Assembly: GCA_019090185.1 (NCBI GenBank)
Contig: JAHRWJ010000012.1
Span: 1-9,390, forward strand
DNA length: 9,390 bases
Source: Immundisolibacteraceae bacterium
GTDB lineage: Bacteria; Pseudomonadota; Gammaproteobacteria; Immundisolibacterales; Immundisolibacteraceae
Direction: 5' to 3'
In this document: positions 1 to 5,358 of the stretch, piece after piece
Layout of the letters: each line of letters starts with the position of its first letter
Position numbering within the stretch: position 1 is the stretch's first letter
Translations under genes and position numbers: made by a program
The notes under the pieces: generated by a model
Told to the model about the DNA's origin: nothing
Databases searched by the model: none
The model's input: only the letters and a program-made list of their open reading frames with translations

Positions 1-1021
1 ATCCAGGACGAATGATCTTGGCCTGCTCGAAACCTTTGATGGCGCGCACAAAGCGGGTCTGGATATCAAATGGCAAGCTGGTGGAGATGCCATTGGGGTA
101 GACCTCGAAGGTGGTTAAACCTTCGGGTTCGATGAATATCTGGTGACCCGTGCGCTCGGCAAAGCGTACTACCTTGTCTTCTATGGAGGGGCAGTAGCGC
201 GGTCCGACCCCTTCGATCTGGCCGCTGTACATGGGTGAACGATCTAGCCCGCTGCGAATAATGTCGTGGCACTGTTCATTGGTGTGGGTGATATGGCAGG
301 CGATCTGGCGTGGGTGATGGCTGGCATCGCCCAGGTAGGACATCACCGGAATGGGTTGATCACCCTGCTGAGATTGCAAAGCATCGTAATTAATAGAGCG
401 ACCATCGATGCGCGGCGGAGTGCCGGTTTTTAAACGACCGACCCGAAACGGTAGTTCTCGCAAGCGTGCTGACAGAGCATTGGCAGGGGCATCTCCAGCA
501 CGGCCGCCGCCATATTGCTGCTCGCCAATATGGATCACGCCACCTAAAAAAGTGCCCGTGGTGAGCACCACCGCACGGCTGCGAAAGGTGAGCCCCATTT
601 TGCAGACCACACCGGTGACCTGGTCACCTTCAACAATCAAATCTTCTACCGACTGTTGAAACAGATCTAGTAAGGGTTCTGCCTCAACCAGGCGACGGGC
701 TTCGGTGCGGTAGATCTGGCGGTCGGCCTGAGCTCGGGTGGCGCGCACCGCTGGGCCTTTGCTGGCGTTGAGTACCCGAAATTGAATGCCGGCCCGGTCG
801 GTGATTTTTGCCATGGCGCCGCCCAGAGCATCAATTTCTTTAACCAGATGACTTTTGCCGATGCCGCCGATTGCCGGATTGCAGGACATCTGGCCGATGG
901 TGTCCAGGTTCTGGGTCAGCAACAGGGTTTGGGCACCGCGACGCGCTGCTGCCAGCGCCGCTTCGGTGCCGGCATGGCCACCACCGATAACGATAACGTC
1001 GTAAATTTGGTCACTGATCAT
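1..1021 (-). CDS. mnmG: tRNA uridine-5-carboxymethylaminomethyl synthesis enzyme MnmG (GidA), N-terminal part
   Basis: FAD-dependent subunit of the cytosolic MnmE–MnmG complex, which adds the (carboxymethyl)aminomethyl group to C5 of wobble U34 in tRNAs reading NNA/NNG codons. I read 340 codons on the minus strand without a stop; the family is about 630 residues, so the C-terminal half lies beyond base 1. The N-terminus [20 protein letters not shown] carries the FAD-binding GxGxxG-type motif (residues 13-18). The family signatures [10 protein letters not shown] and RYCPSIEDK place cysteines at 47 and 277, the same numbers as the catalytically important cysteines of the E. coli protein. [17 protein letters not shown] and [12 protein letters not shown] are also present. 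The ATG at 1021-1019 is the natural start, 7 residues before the first FAD-fold strand; its ribosome binding site is weak (AGTGA-like, 9 bases away). It is transcribed divergently from miaB, not in a visible mnmE or rsmG/par context. Confidence 0.97.
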   Translation of the reverse strand, partial: MISDQIYDVIVIGGGHAGTEAALAAARRGAQTLLLTQNLDTIGQMSCNPAIGGIGKSHLVKEIDALGGAMAKITDRAGIQFRVLNASKGPAVRATRAQADRQIYRTEARRLVEAEPLLDLFQQSVEDLIVEGDQVTGVVCKMGLTFRSRAVVLTTGTFLGGVIHIGEQQYGGGRAGDAPANALSARLRELPFRVGRLKTGTPPRIDGRSINYDALQSQQGDQPIPVMSYLGDASHHPRQIACHITHTNEQCHDIIRSGLDRSPMYSGQIEGVGPRYCPSIEDKVVRFAERTGHQIFIEPEGLTTFEVYPNGISTSLPFDIQTRFVRAIKGFEQAKIIRPG

Positions 1022-1128
1022 GGTGCGGATTCACTAAATGCGGGTTTACTAAAGCTGAGGCTAACAAACCCAGCGCTTGAGGATTCGTCGATGGTAAGAG
1101 CCTGAAAAGGTCTGACCAATATGACGCT

Positions 1129-1157
1129 GACTCTAATAGCGGTACATGTATTGAGTC
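1129..1157. repeat. inverted repeat, possible operator upstream of mnmG
   Basis: GACTC at 1129-1133 pairs with GAGTC at 1153-1157, and AATA at 1135-1138 pairs with TATT at 1149-1152. This gives nine pairs with one bulged base. The 10-base loop overlaps a perfect 8-base palindrome, TACATGTA (1143-1150). It lies about 110-135 bases upstream of the mnmG start. The symmetry is visible; a role as operator or RNA hairpin is a guess. Confidence 0.4.
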
Positions 1158-1223
1158 TGTAGTGTCGAATCAAGGCTGAGAAAAAACCACGATAAACATC
1201 TGAATGTGCAGTAAAAAGCCCTC

Positions 1224-1229
1224 TATAAT
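1224..1229 (+). promoter_or_regulatory. candidate sigma-70 -10 box upstream of miaB
   Basis: A perfect TATAAT hexamer. The hexamer at 17-base spacing (TGAATG, 1201-1206) is a poor -35, so the assignment rests on the -10 alone. If used, transcription would begin near 1236 and give miaB a leader of roughly 160 bases containing the hairpins at 1250-1268, 1292-1308 and 1336-1351. Confidence 0.3.
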
Positions 1230-1249
1230 ACCTTGATTAGTAAAAGGCT

Positions 1250-1268
1250 TCTGGCTTTTTATGCCAGA
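1250..1268. repeat. stem-loop TCTGGC / GCCAGA
   Basis: A perfect 6-bp inverted repeat (1250-1255 with 1263-1268) around a 7-base T-rich loop. An overlapping 8-bp repeat pairs AAAAAGCC (1213-1220) with GGCTTTTT (1253-1260), so the two stems are mutually exclusive. The T-run lies in the loop rather than after the stem, so this is not a standard terminator. Confidence 0.4.
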
Positions 1269-1291
1269 TTGAAGTAGATCGGAACTCTCAG

Positions 1292-1308
1292 GCGTCCGCC
1301 GCGGACGC
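1292..1308. repeat. GC-rich palindrome in the miaB leader
   Basis: GCGTCCGC (1292-1299) and GCGGACGC (1301-1308) are perfect reverse complements around one central base. As RNA this gives a 7-bp stem with a 3-base loop. It is far more GC-rich than its surroundings. No T-tract follows on either strand, so termination is unlikely. It could be a protein-binding palindrome, a REP-like element or a leader hairpin. Confidence 0.5.
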
Positions 1309-1328
1309 TCACTTCTTTAGGCTGCAGC

Positions 1329-1358
1329 ATTGTCCGGGCTCATTTGAGTCCCCATTTA
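1329..1358 (+). promoter_or_regulatory. candidate heat-shock (sigma-32) promoter of the miaB operon
   Basis: CCCCATTTA at 1350-1358 matches the -10 consensus of sigma-32 promoters (CCCCATNT) completely. At suitable spacing (14 bases) the -35 position reads ATTGTCC (1329-1335), which keeps only the TTG core of CTTGAAA. Initiation would fall near 1364-1367, leaving a leader of about 30 bases before the miaB GTG. Heat-shock control of the ybeZ-ybeY-ybeX-lnt genes in E. coli makes this plausible, but the weak -35 keeps it tentative. A 6-bp stem with one G-U pair (1336-1351) overlaps it. Confidence 0.42.
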
Positions 1359-1394
1359 AAGTTCAAACTATTTTTTCAGGATTGATAGAAAACG

Positions 1395-2822
1395 GTGTCA
1401 CGTAAGTTATTTATTCAAACCCACGGCTGTCAGATGAATGTTTATGACTCTGATCGCATCGCTGAAGTACTGGCCCGGTCCCATGATCTGCAGGTGACCG
1501 AGGATATGGAGCAGGCCGACGTCCTGCTGATGAATACCTGCTCGATTCGGGAGAAGGCACAGGAGAAGGTGTTTTCTCAGCTGGGCCGGTGGCAGCAGCT
1601 TAAAAACAAGCGACCCGAGTTGGTGCTCGGTGTCGGTGGCTGTGTTGCCAGTCAGGAAGGTGACGCCATATTGAAGCGCGCCCCCTATGTGGACCTGATA
1701 TTTGGTCCGCAGACCTTACACCGCTTGCCAGCGCTGTTGAATCAGGTCGAAGGTCGCCGTCAGCCGATTACCGATATCAGTTTTCCGGAAATCGAAAAAT
1801 TTGATCATCTGCCTACCCCGGTTGCTAAGGGGGTGTCTGCGTTTGTGTCGATCATGGAAGGCTGTTCCAAATATTGCAGTTTTTGCGTGGTGCCCTACAC
1901 CCGTGGTGAGGAGTTCAGTCGGCCGCTAGCCGACGTACTCACCGAGGTTGCTCTGTTTGCCCAGCAAGGGGTGCGCGAAGTTAACTTGCTGGGGCAGAAC
2001 GTTAACGCCTATCAGGGCGCCCGCAGCGAAGGCGGCGATGCCGACCTGGCGCTGTTAATGGAATATATTGCTGAAATTGAGGGTGTCGACCGGATTCGAT
2101 TTACCACCTCCCACCCGTTGGAGTTTGGCCCGAGTCTGGTCAAGGTCTATGACCAGGTGCCGCAGCTGGTGGATCATCTGCATTTGCCGGTTCAAAGTGG
2201 CTCTGATCGGATATTGAAGGCGATGAAGCGCGGCCATAACGCCGAGTGGTATGAACGGCTGATCGAGCAAATTCGTCAGCGTCGGCCCAATATTTCGCTC
2301 TCCTCTGATTTTATTGTCGGCTTTCCAGGCGAGACCGATGAGGATTTTGAGCAGACCATGGCGCTGATCGAGCGGGTTGGTTTTGATCAGAGTTTTAGCT
2401 TCATCTACAGCGCACGGCCGGGTACACCGGCGGCTGATCTGGCCGATGAAGTGCCTCTAGCGGTTAAAAAAGCCCGCCTGGCCCGGTTACAGGCCCGTAT
2501 TACTGAGATGGCCACCGCAATTAGTGACGGCATGGTCGGCACCGTACAGCGGGTGCTGGTAGATCGGCTTGCCAAAAAAGGGGTTGGTCAGCTGGCCGCC
2601 CGTACTGAGAATAATCGAGTGGTTAATTTTGATGGTGATCCGGCGTTGATTGGTGGTTTTGTTGATCTGTTGATTACGGAGGCCCTGCCGAATTCGTTGC
2701 GGGGAGAGCTGGCCGGGCCGGATCGCCGTTATAAACCTCGTCAGGTGGTGAAGGAGCAAGGGTTGTTGCAACCACTGAATGGCTTTAAAAGTGATCCGAA
2801 TGACCAGGAGGTGGTGCGGTGA
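1395..2822 (+). CDS. miaB: tRNA-2-methylthio-N6-isopentenyladenosine-37 synthase MiaB
   Basis: Radical-SAM methylthiotransferase that converts i6A37 to ms2i6A37 in tRNAs reading UNN codons, using two [4Fe-4S] clusters. The protein has 475 residues, against about 474 in E. coli. The N-terminal methylthiotransferase domain supplies cluster cysteines C12 (HGCQMN), C49 (NTCSIREKA) and C83 (GGCVASQ). The radical-SAM CxxxCxxC motif is [18 protein letters not shown], with C157, C161 and C164. The [19 protein letters not shown] and [12 protein letters not shown] blocks follow, then a C-terminal TRAM RNA-binding domain from about residue 380. The start is GTG: an in-frame TAG (1386-1388) lies just upstream, and [15 protein letters not shown] aligns with the family N-terminus. 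The ribosome binding site is weak (AGGA at 1378-1381, 13 bases away). It is the first gene of the operon and overlaps ybeZ by 4 bases. Confidence 0.97.
   Translation: MSRKLFIQTHGCQMNVYDSDRIAEVLARSHDLQVTEDMEQADVLLMNTCSIREKAQEKVFSQLGRWQQLKNKRPELVLGVGGCVASQEGDAILKRAPYVDLIFGPQTLHRLPALLNQVEGRRQPITDISFPEIEKFDHLPTPVAKGVSAFVSIMEGCSKYCSFCVVPYTRGEEFSRPLADVLTEVALFAQQGVREVNLLGQNVNAYQGARSEGGDADLALLMEYIAEIEGVDRIRFTTSHPLEFGPSLVKVYDQVPQLVDHLHLPVQSGSDRILKAMKRGHNAEWYERLIEQIRQRRPNISLSSDFIVGFPGETDEDFEQTMALIERVGFDQSFSFIYSARPGTPAADLADEVPLAVKKARLARLQARITEMATAISDGMVGTVQRVLVDRLAKKGVGQLAARTENNRVVNFDGDPALIGGFVDLLITEALPNSLRGELAGPDRRYKPRQVVKEQGLLQPLNGFKSDPNDQEVVR
2806..2811 (+). promoter_or_regulatory. ribosome binding site of ybeZ
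   Basis: AGGAGG, a full anti-16S match 7 bases before the GTG at 2819, lies inside the miaB 3' end. It supports the GTG start and translational coupling through the GTGA overlap. Confidence 0.85.
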
Positions 2823-3862
2823 GCAGTGTTCTCGAACAGGCCAGCGGACGGCAATTGCATCTGCAACCGGAGGACAATCGTCGACTGGCACAGGTATGCG
2901 GCCCGCAGGATGTTTATTTACAGCAGATCGAGTCTCGACTGGCGGTACGATTAAATCGTCGCGGTTTCGATTTTTCGATTGTGGCGCAGCCGGGCAGTGA
3001 TGCGGATGCGGCTAGCCAGGCTGCAATGGTGTTACAGCGGTTGCATTTGCAAACCGGTGAAGCAGGTGAGTTGACCGCCGCAGACGTGCATTTGGTGATT
3101 CAGGGGGTTCGTAGTGATGGCCCGCAGGTAGATCAAAAGTCGGGATCGTCGGGTGCCGATTCATCGAGTTCATCAGGCAAAGAGCCTGCCAGCGGTGTGA
3201 TTAAAACTCGTCGTTTGAGTGTAAAAGCCCGTGGTCGTAGTCAGACCCAGCTGGTTGAAAACATTCGTCGTCATGATATTAATTTTGCGATTGGGCCTGC
3301 AGGAACCGGCAAGACTTTTCTGGCGGTGGCCTGTGCGGTTGAGGCGTTGGTCAGCCAGAAGGTACAGCGGCTGGTTCTAGTGCGACCTGCGGTAGAGGCA
3401 GGTGAAAAACTCGGTTTTTTACCCGGTGACCTGGCACAGAAGGTGGATCCCTACCTGCGACCGATTTATGACGCCCTGTATGAAATGGTTGGCTTTGAAC
3501 GGGTCGGTAAGTTGATTGAACAGGGGGTTATCGAAGTTGCGCCGCTGGCCTATATGCGTGGGCGTACCCTGAATGAATGTTTTGCCATTCTGGATGAGGC
3601 GCAAAATACCACCCCAGAACAGATGAAGATGTTTCTGACCCGGATCGGTTTTAGCTCTACCGCGGTGGTCACCGGCGACGTGACCCAGATCGATCTGCCG
3701 CATGGCAAACCTTCGGGGCTGAAGCATGTGATGAAGGTGCTCGATGGGGTGGATGGCGTTAGCTTTAATCGCTTTACCGCCTGTGATGTGGTGCGCCACC
3801 CTCTGGTGGCACGTATCATTAATGCTTACGACAGTTATGAAAGTAGCTTTGAACCTAGATGA
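2819..3862 (+). CDS. ybeZ: PhoH-family ATPase YbeZ
   Basis: Cytosolic P-loop NTPase of the PhoH-like family. It is genetically and physically linked to the rRNA-maturation RNase YbeY; its exact activity (helicase or RNA remodelling) is less settled. The protein has 347 residues, the normal length for YbeZ. An N-terminal domain (about 1-105) is followed by a Ser/Gly-rich linker (about 108-123), then the PhoH ATPase core. Visible motifs are Walker A GPAGTGKT (159-166), the [17 protein letters not shown] block (188-204), Walker [10 protein letters not shown] (255-263, D259 and E260), a VTGD sensor motif (284-287) and a conserved DVVRHPLV tail (323-330). The start is GTG, chosen for the strong AGGAGG and the GTGA overlap with the miaB stop. 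The next gene, ybeY, is 105 bases away, an unusually loose join for this pair. Confidence 0.95.
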   Translation: MSSVLEQASGRQLHLQPEDNRRLAQVCGPQDVYLQQIESRLAVRLNRRGFDFSIVAQPGSDADAASQAAMVLQRLHLQTGEAGELTAADVHLVIQGVRSDGPQVDQKSGSSGADSSSSSGKEPASGVIKTRRLSVKARGRSQTQLVENIRRHDINFAIGPAGTGKTFLAVACAVEALVSQKVQRLVLVRPAVEAGEKLGFLPGDLAQKVDPYLRPIYDALYEMVGFERVGKLIEQGVIEVAPLAYMRGRTLNECFAILDEAQNTTPEQMKMFLTRIGFSSTAVVTGDVTQIDLPHGKPSGLKHVMKVLDGVDGVSFNRFTACDVVRHPLVARIINAYDSYESSFEPR

Positions 3863-3920
3863 AAACCGAATTAACAAACCAGATGAGAAACAACAACAAA
3901 CATTGAATAGATATTTATTG

Positions 3921-3937
3921 GCTCGATTTTGTCGAGC
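3921..3937 (+). repeat. 6-bp stem-loop upstream of ybeY
   Basis: The perfect GCTCGA / TCGAGC inverted repeat with a 5-base loop sits about 30 bases before the ybeY start and about 15 bases before its likely ribosome binding site, close enough to influence initiation. Confidence 0.5.
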
Positions 3938-3952
3938 AACGATTGATTACCC

Positions 3953-3957
3953 AGGGG
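3953..3957 (+). promoter_or_regulatory. likely ribosome binding site of ybeY
   Basis: AGGGG, 10 bases before the GTG at 3968. A second purine run (GGGGA, 3963-3967) touches the start codon and is too close to serve. This site favours 3968 over the next in-frame GTG at 3998, which has no such sequence before it. Confidence 0.5.
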
Positions 3958-3967
3958 TGTTTGGGGA

Positions 3968-4528
3968 GTGAATAGCGAACTTGTCCCTGATTTGGCCGTG
4001 GATTCGGCCCAGAATTCGAACCAGAATTCGAACCAGAATTTAACCGTGCAACGCGCCGTTGATTCGGCAGACGTTCCCAGTGATCAGCAGTTTAACCGGT
4101 GGGTTGATTTGGCTCGCCAGGGTTGTGGTGGTGAAATTACCCTACGAATAGTTGATGAGTCGGAATCCGCCCAGCTCAATAGCCAGTATCGGGGTAAGGC
4201 GGGCCCGACCAATGTGCTCTCTTTTGACGGGCAGGGGCTGCCCGTAGAGCAGCAGGCCCTGTTACCACCCGAACTTGCGGCGGAGCTTGCCGGCGAACTG
4301 GGTGATCTGGTGATCTGTGCGCCACTAGTGACCACCGAAGCCACCCAGCAGGGTAAGCAGCTGGTTTGCCATTGGGCGCATTTGACCCTGCATGGGGTTT
4401 TACACTTGCGTGGTTTTGATCATCAGGACGATGCTCAGCAGCAGCAGATGGAAGCGATTGAAATCGATCTGTTAAACCAACTTGGTTACGTTAACCCTTA
4501 TACGCTGGAGCGGTCTGATAATGACTGA
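3968..4528 (+). CDS. ybeY: endoribonuclease YbeY, 16S rRNA maturation factor
   Basis: Metal-dependent (zinc) RNase-like protein of the UPF0054 family, needed for 16S rRNA 3'-end maturation and 70S ribosome quality control; it works with YbeZ. The signature HGVLHLRGFDH gives the metal-binding histidines H142, H146 and H152 (HxxxHxxxxxH), followed by the acidic DD. The conserved block YRGKAGPTNVLSF (74-86) contains the arginine (R75) implicated in RNA cleavage. GELGDLVIC (109-117) and the C-terminal LGYVNPY are typical. The length is 186 residues, against 155 in E. coli. The excess is an N-terminal extension of about 20 residues containing three QN(S/L) repeats from a 12-base tandem repeat, plus an Ala/Leu/Gln-rich insertion around 88-108. 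No start codon exists where the family usually begins (near residue 20), so GTG 3968 is the best start; an in-frame TGA lies at 3944-3946. Its end overlaps ybeX by 8 bases. Confidence 0.93.
   Translation: MNSELVPDLAVDSAQNSNQNSNQNLTVQRAVDSADVPSDQQFNRWVDLARQGCGGEITLRIVDESESAQLNSQYRGKAGPTNVLSFDGQGLPVEQQALLPPELAAELAGELGDLVICAPLVTTEATQQGKQLVCHWAHLTLHGVLHLRGFDHQDDAQQQQMEAIEIDLLNQLGYVNPYTLERSDND
4010..4040 (+). repeat. 12-base tandem repeat in the 5' end of ybeY
   Basis: CAGAATTCGAAC occurs twice in direct tandem (4010-4021, 4022-4033), followed by a third partial copy, CAGAATT (4034-4040). It encodes QNSN-QNSN-QNL in frame. Because the unit is 12 bases, copy-number change would add or remove four residues without a frameshift. 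Confidence 0.9.
4507..4510 (+). promoter_or_regulatory. ribosome binding site of ybeX
   Basis: GGAG, 10 bases before the ATG at 4521 and inside the ybeY coding end. It selects the ATG at 4521 over an in-frame ATG at 4482, which would add 13 residues unlike the family N-terminus. Confidence 0.5.
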
Positions 4529-5357
4529 CGACGATTCCAGTCAATCCCGGCCGGGATTGTTTGAGCGTATTGGCCGGGCCCTGTTTGGTGGTCGACCTGA
4601 CCGGGGCGAGCTGCTCGAAGGTTTTCGCGAGGCGCATGAACAAAATGTAGTCGATGGTGAAACCCTGGAGATGGTCGAGGGTGTGTTCCGTATCCTCGAT
4701 AGTACCGCCCGTGAAGTGATGGTGCCGCGCTCCAAAATGGTGGTGTTGCACCGGGATGACACGGTGCAGATGATGCTCGATAAGGTGATCGAGAGCGCCC
4801 ATTCCCGATTTCCGGTGATCGGCGATGATCGAGATGAAGTCATCGGTATCTTGTTGGCCAAGGATTTATTGCCCTATCTGCGTGAGGAGTCGCAATCGTT
4901 TAGTTTGCGCGATGTGCTGCGCGAAGTAACTTTTGTGCCCGAGAGCAAGCGTCTTAATGCGATGCTGCAGGATTTTCGGCGCAAACGAAATCACATGGCT
5001 ATCGTTGTCGATGAGTATGGCGGCGTGGCTGGCCTGGTTACCATTGAGGATGTGATCGAAGAGATCGTTGGCGAGATTGAAGATGAGCATGACGCCGATG
5101 AGGATGAGCTGATTGAGCCACTTCAGGGCGGTCTACATCAGGTCGATGCGTTTACCACCATCGATGAATTCAATGAGTATTTCCAAACCCAGCTAGACAA
5201 CAGCGAATTCGAAACCATTGGCGGCATGGTTGCGCAAGCTTTTGGCCGGGTGCCAACGGTTGGCGAACAGATCTTGCTGCACGGTTTTGAATTTCGGGTG
5301 GTTGAGGCCGATCAACGGCGTATTGGCACCCTGGCGGTCGCCGCAATAGCGAAATAG
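4521..5357 (+). CDS. ybeX: CBS-domain protein YbeX/CorC, magnesium and cobalt efflux-associated
   Basis: Soluble CBS-pair protein of the CorC/HlyC family. It is associated with Mg2+/Co2+ efflux together with CorA and, in E. coli, with ribosome metabolism; its exact mechanism is open. From the ATG at 4521 it has 278 residues, against about 292 in E. coli. Order of parts: a polar N-terminal segment with no membrane span, a conserved block ending in DSTAREVMVPRSKM (60-73), CBS domain 1 (about 67-122, with SRFPVIGDDRDEVIGILLAKDLL), CBS domain 2 (about 132-190, with MAIVVDEYGGVAGLVTIEDV), an acidic hinge (EIEDEHDADEDE, 185-196), and a C-terminal CorC_HlyC domain (about 203-275, with FETIGGMV and RRIGTLAV). 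It lacks the transmembrane DUF21 domain of larger CorC/MpfA proteins. It overlaps ybeY by 8 bases and ends 1 base before lnt, so it is clearly cotranscribed. Confidence 0.94.
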   Translation: MTDDDSSQSRPGLFERIGRALFGGRPDRGELLEGFREAHEQNVVDGETLEMVEGVFRILDSTAREVMVPRSKMVVLHRDDTVQMMLDKVIESAHSRFPVIGDDRDEVIGILLAKDLLPYLREESQSFSLRDVLREVTFVPESKRLNAMLQDFRRKRNHMAIVVDEYGGVAGLVTIEDVIEEIVGEIEDEHDADEDELIEPLQGGLHQVDAFTTIDEFNEYFQTQLDNSEFETIGGMVAQAFGRVPTVGEQILLHGFEFRVVEADQRRIGTLAVAAIAK

Positions 5358-5358
5358 A

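Larger units (their letters stand above)
1022..1394. other. mnmG–miaB divergent intergenic region
   Basis: This 373-base non-coding stretch must hold the promoters of both flanking genes. It contains several inverted repeats (1129-1157, 1213-1220 with 1253-1260, 1250-1268, 1292-1308, 1336-1351), a TATAAT box at 1224-1229 and a sigma-32-like -10 element at 1350-1358. For mnmG I found only a poor minus-strand promoter candidate (TTGATT at 1173-1168, 17 bases, TACATG at 1150-1145). I saw no tRNA, no convincing DnaA boxes and no plausible small protein. Confidence 0.8.
3863..3967 (+). other. ybeZ–ybeY intercistronic gap with stem-loop
   Basis: A 105-base A-rich spacer inside an otherwise overlapping operon. 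It contains a perfect 6-bp inverted repeat, GCTCGA (3921-3926) with TCGAGC (3932-3937), around the loop TTTTG. No T-tract follows, so it is not an intrinsic terminator; RNA processing or modulation of ybeY translation are possibilities. An open frame from an ATG at 3837 within ybeZ runs through the gap to a TGA at 3969-3971, overlapping the ybeY GTG. It has no ribosome binding site and no recognisable protein, so I do not call it a gene. Confidence 0.6.

Noticed and set aside
408..1105. Open frames on the plus strand opposite mnmG (408-659 and 782-1105)
   Set aside because: They are antisense to a well-conserved mnmG frame, have low-complexity Arg/Pro/Ser-type translations without recognisable domains, and lack ribosome binding sites.
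1022..1394. Replication origin beside mnmG
   Set aside because: oriC lies next to mnmG in E. coli, so I looked for DnaA boxes (TTATNCACA type). None matches well, and there is no AT-rich unwinding segment.
2487..2891. 134-residue minus-strand frame across the miaB–ybeZ junction
   Set aside because: It is entirely opposite two conserved genes. The translation has no family resemblance, and no promoter or ribosome binding site is visible.
3419..3877. 152-residue minus-strand frame opposite ybeZ
   Set aside because: It is a shadow of the conserved PhoH core; its length follows from codon bias in the opposite frame, and no domain is recognisable.
3837..3971. 44-residue frame from ATG 3837 through the ybeZ–ybeY gap
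   Set aside because: It has no ribosome binding site, a mostly polar unrecognised sequence, and begins inside ybeZ. It is kept only as part of a finding, not as a gene.
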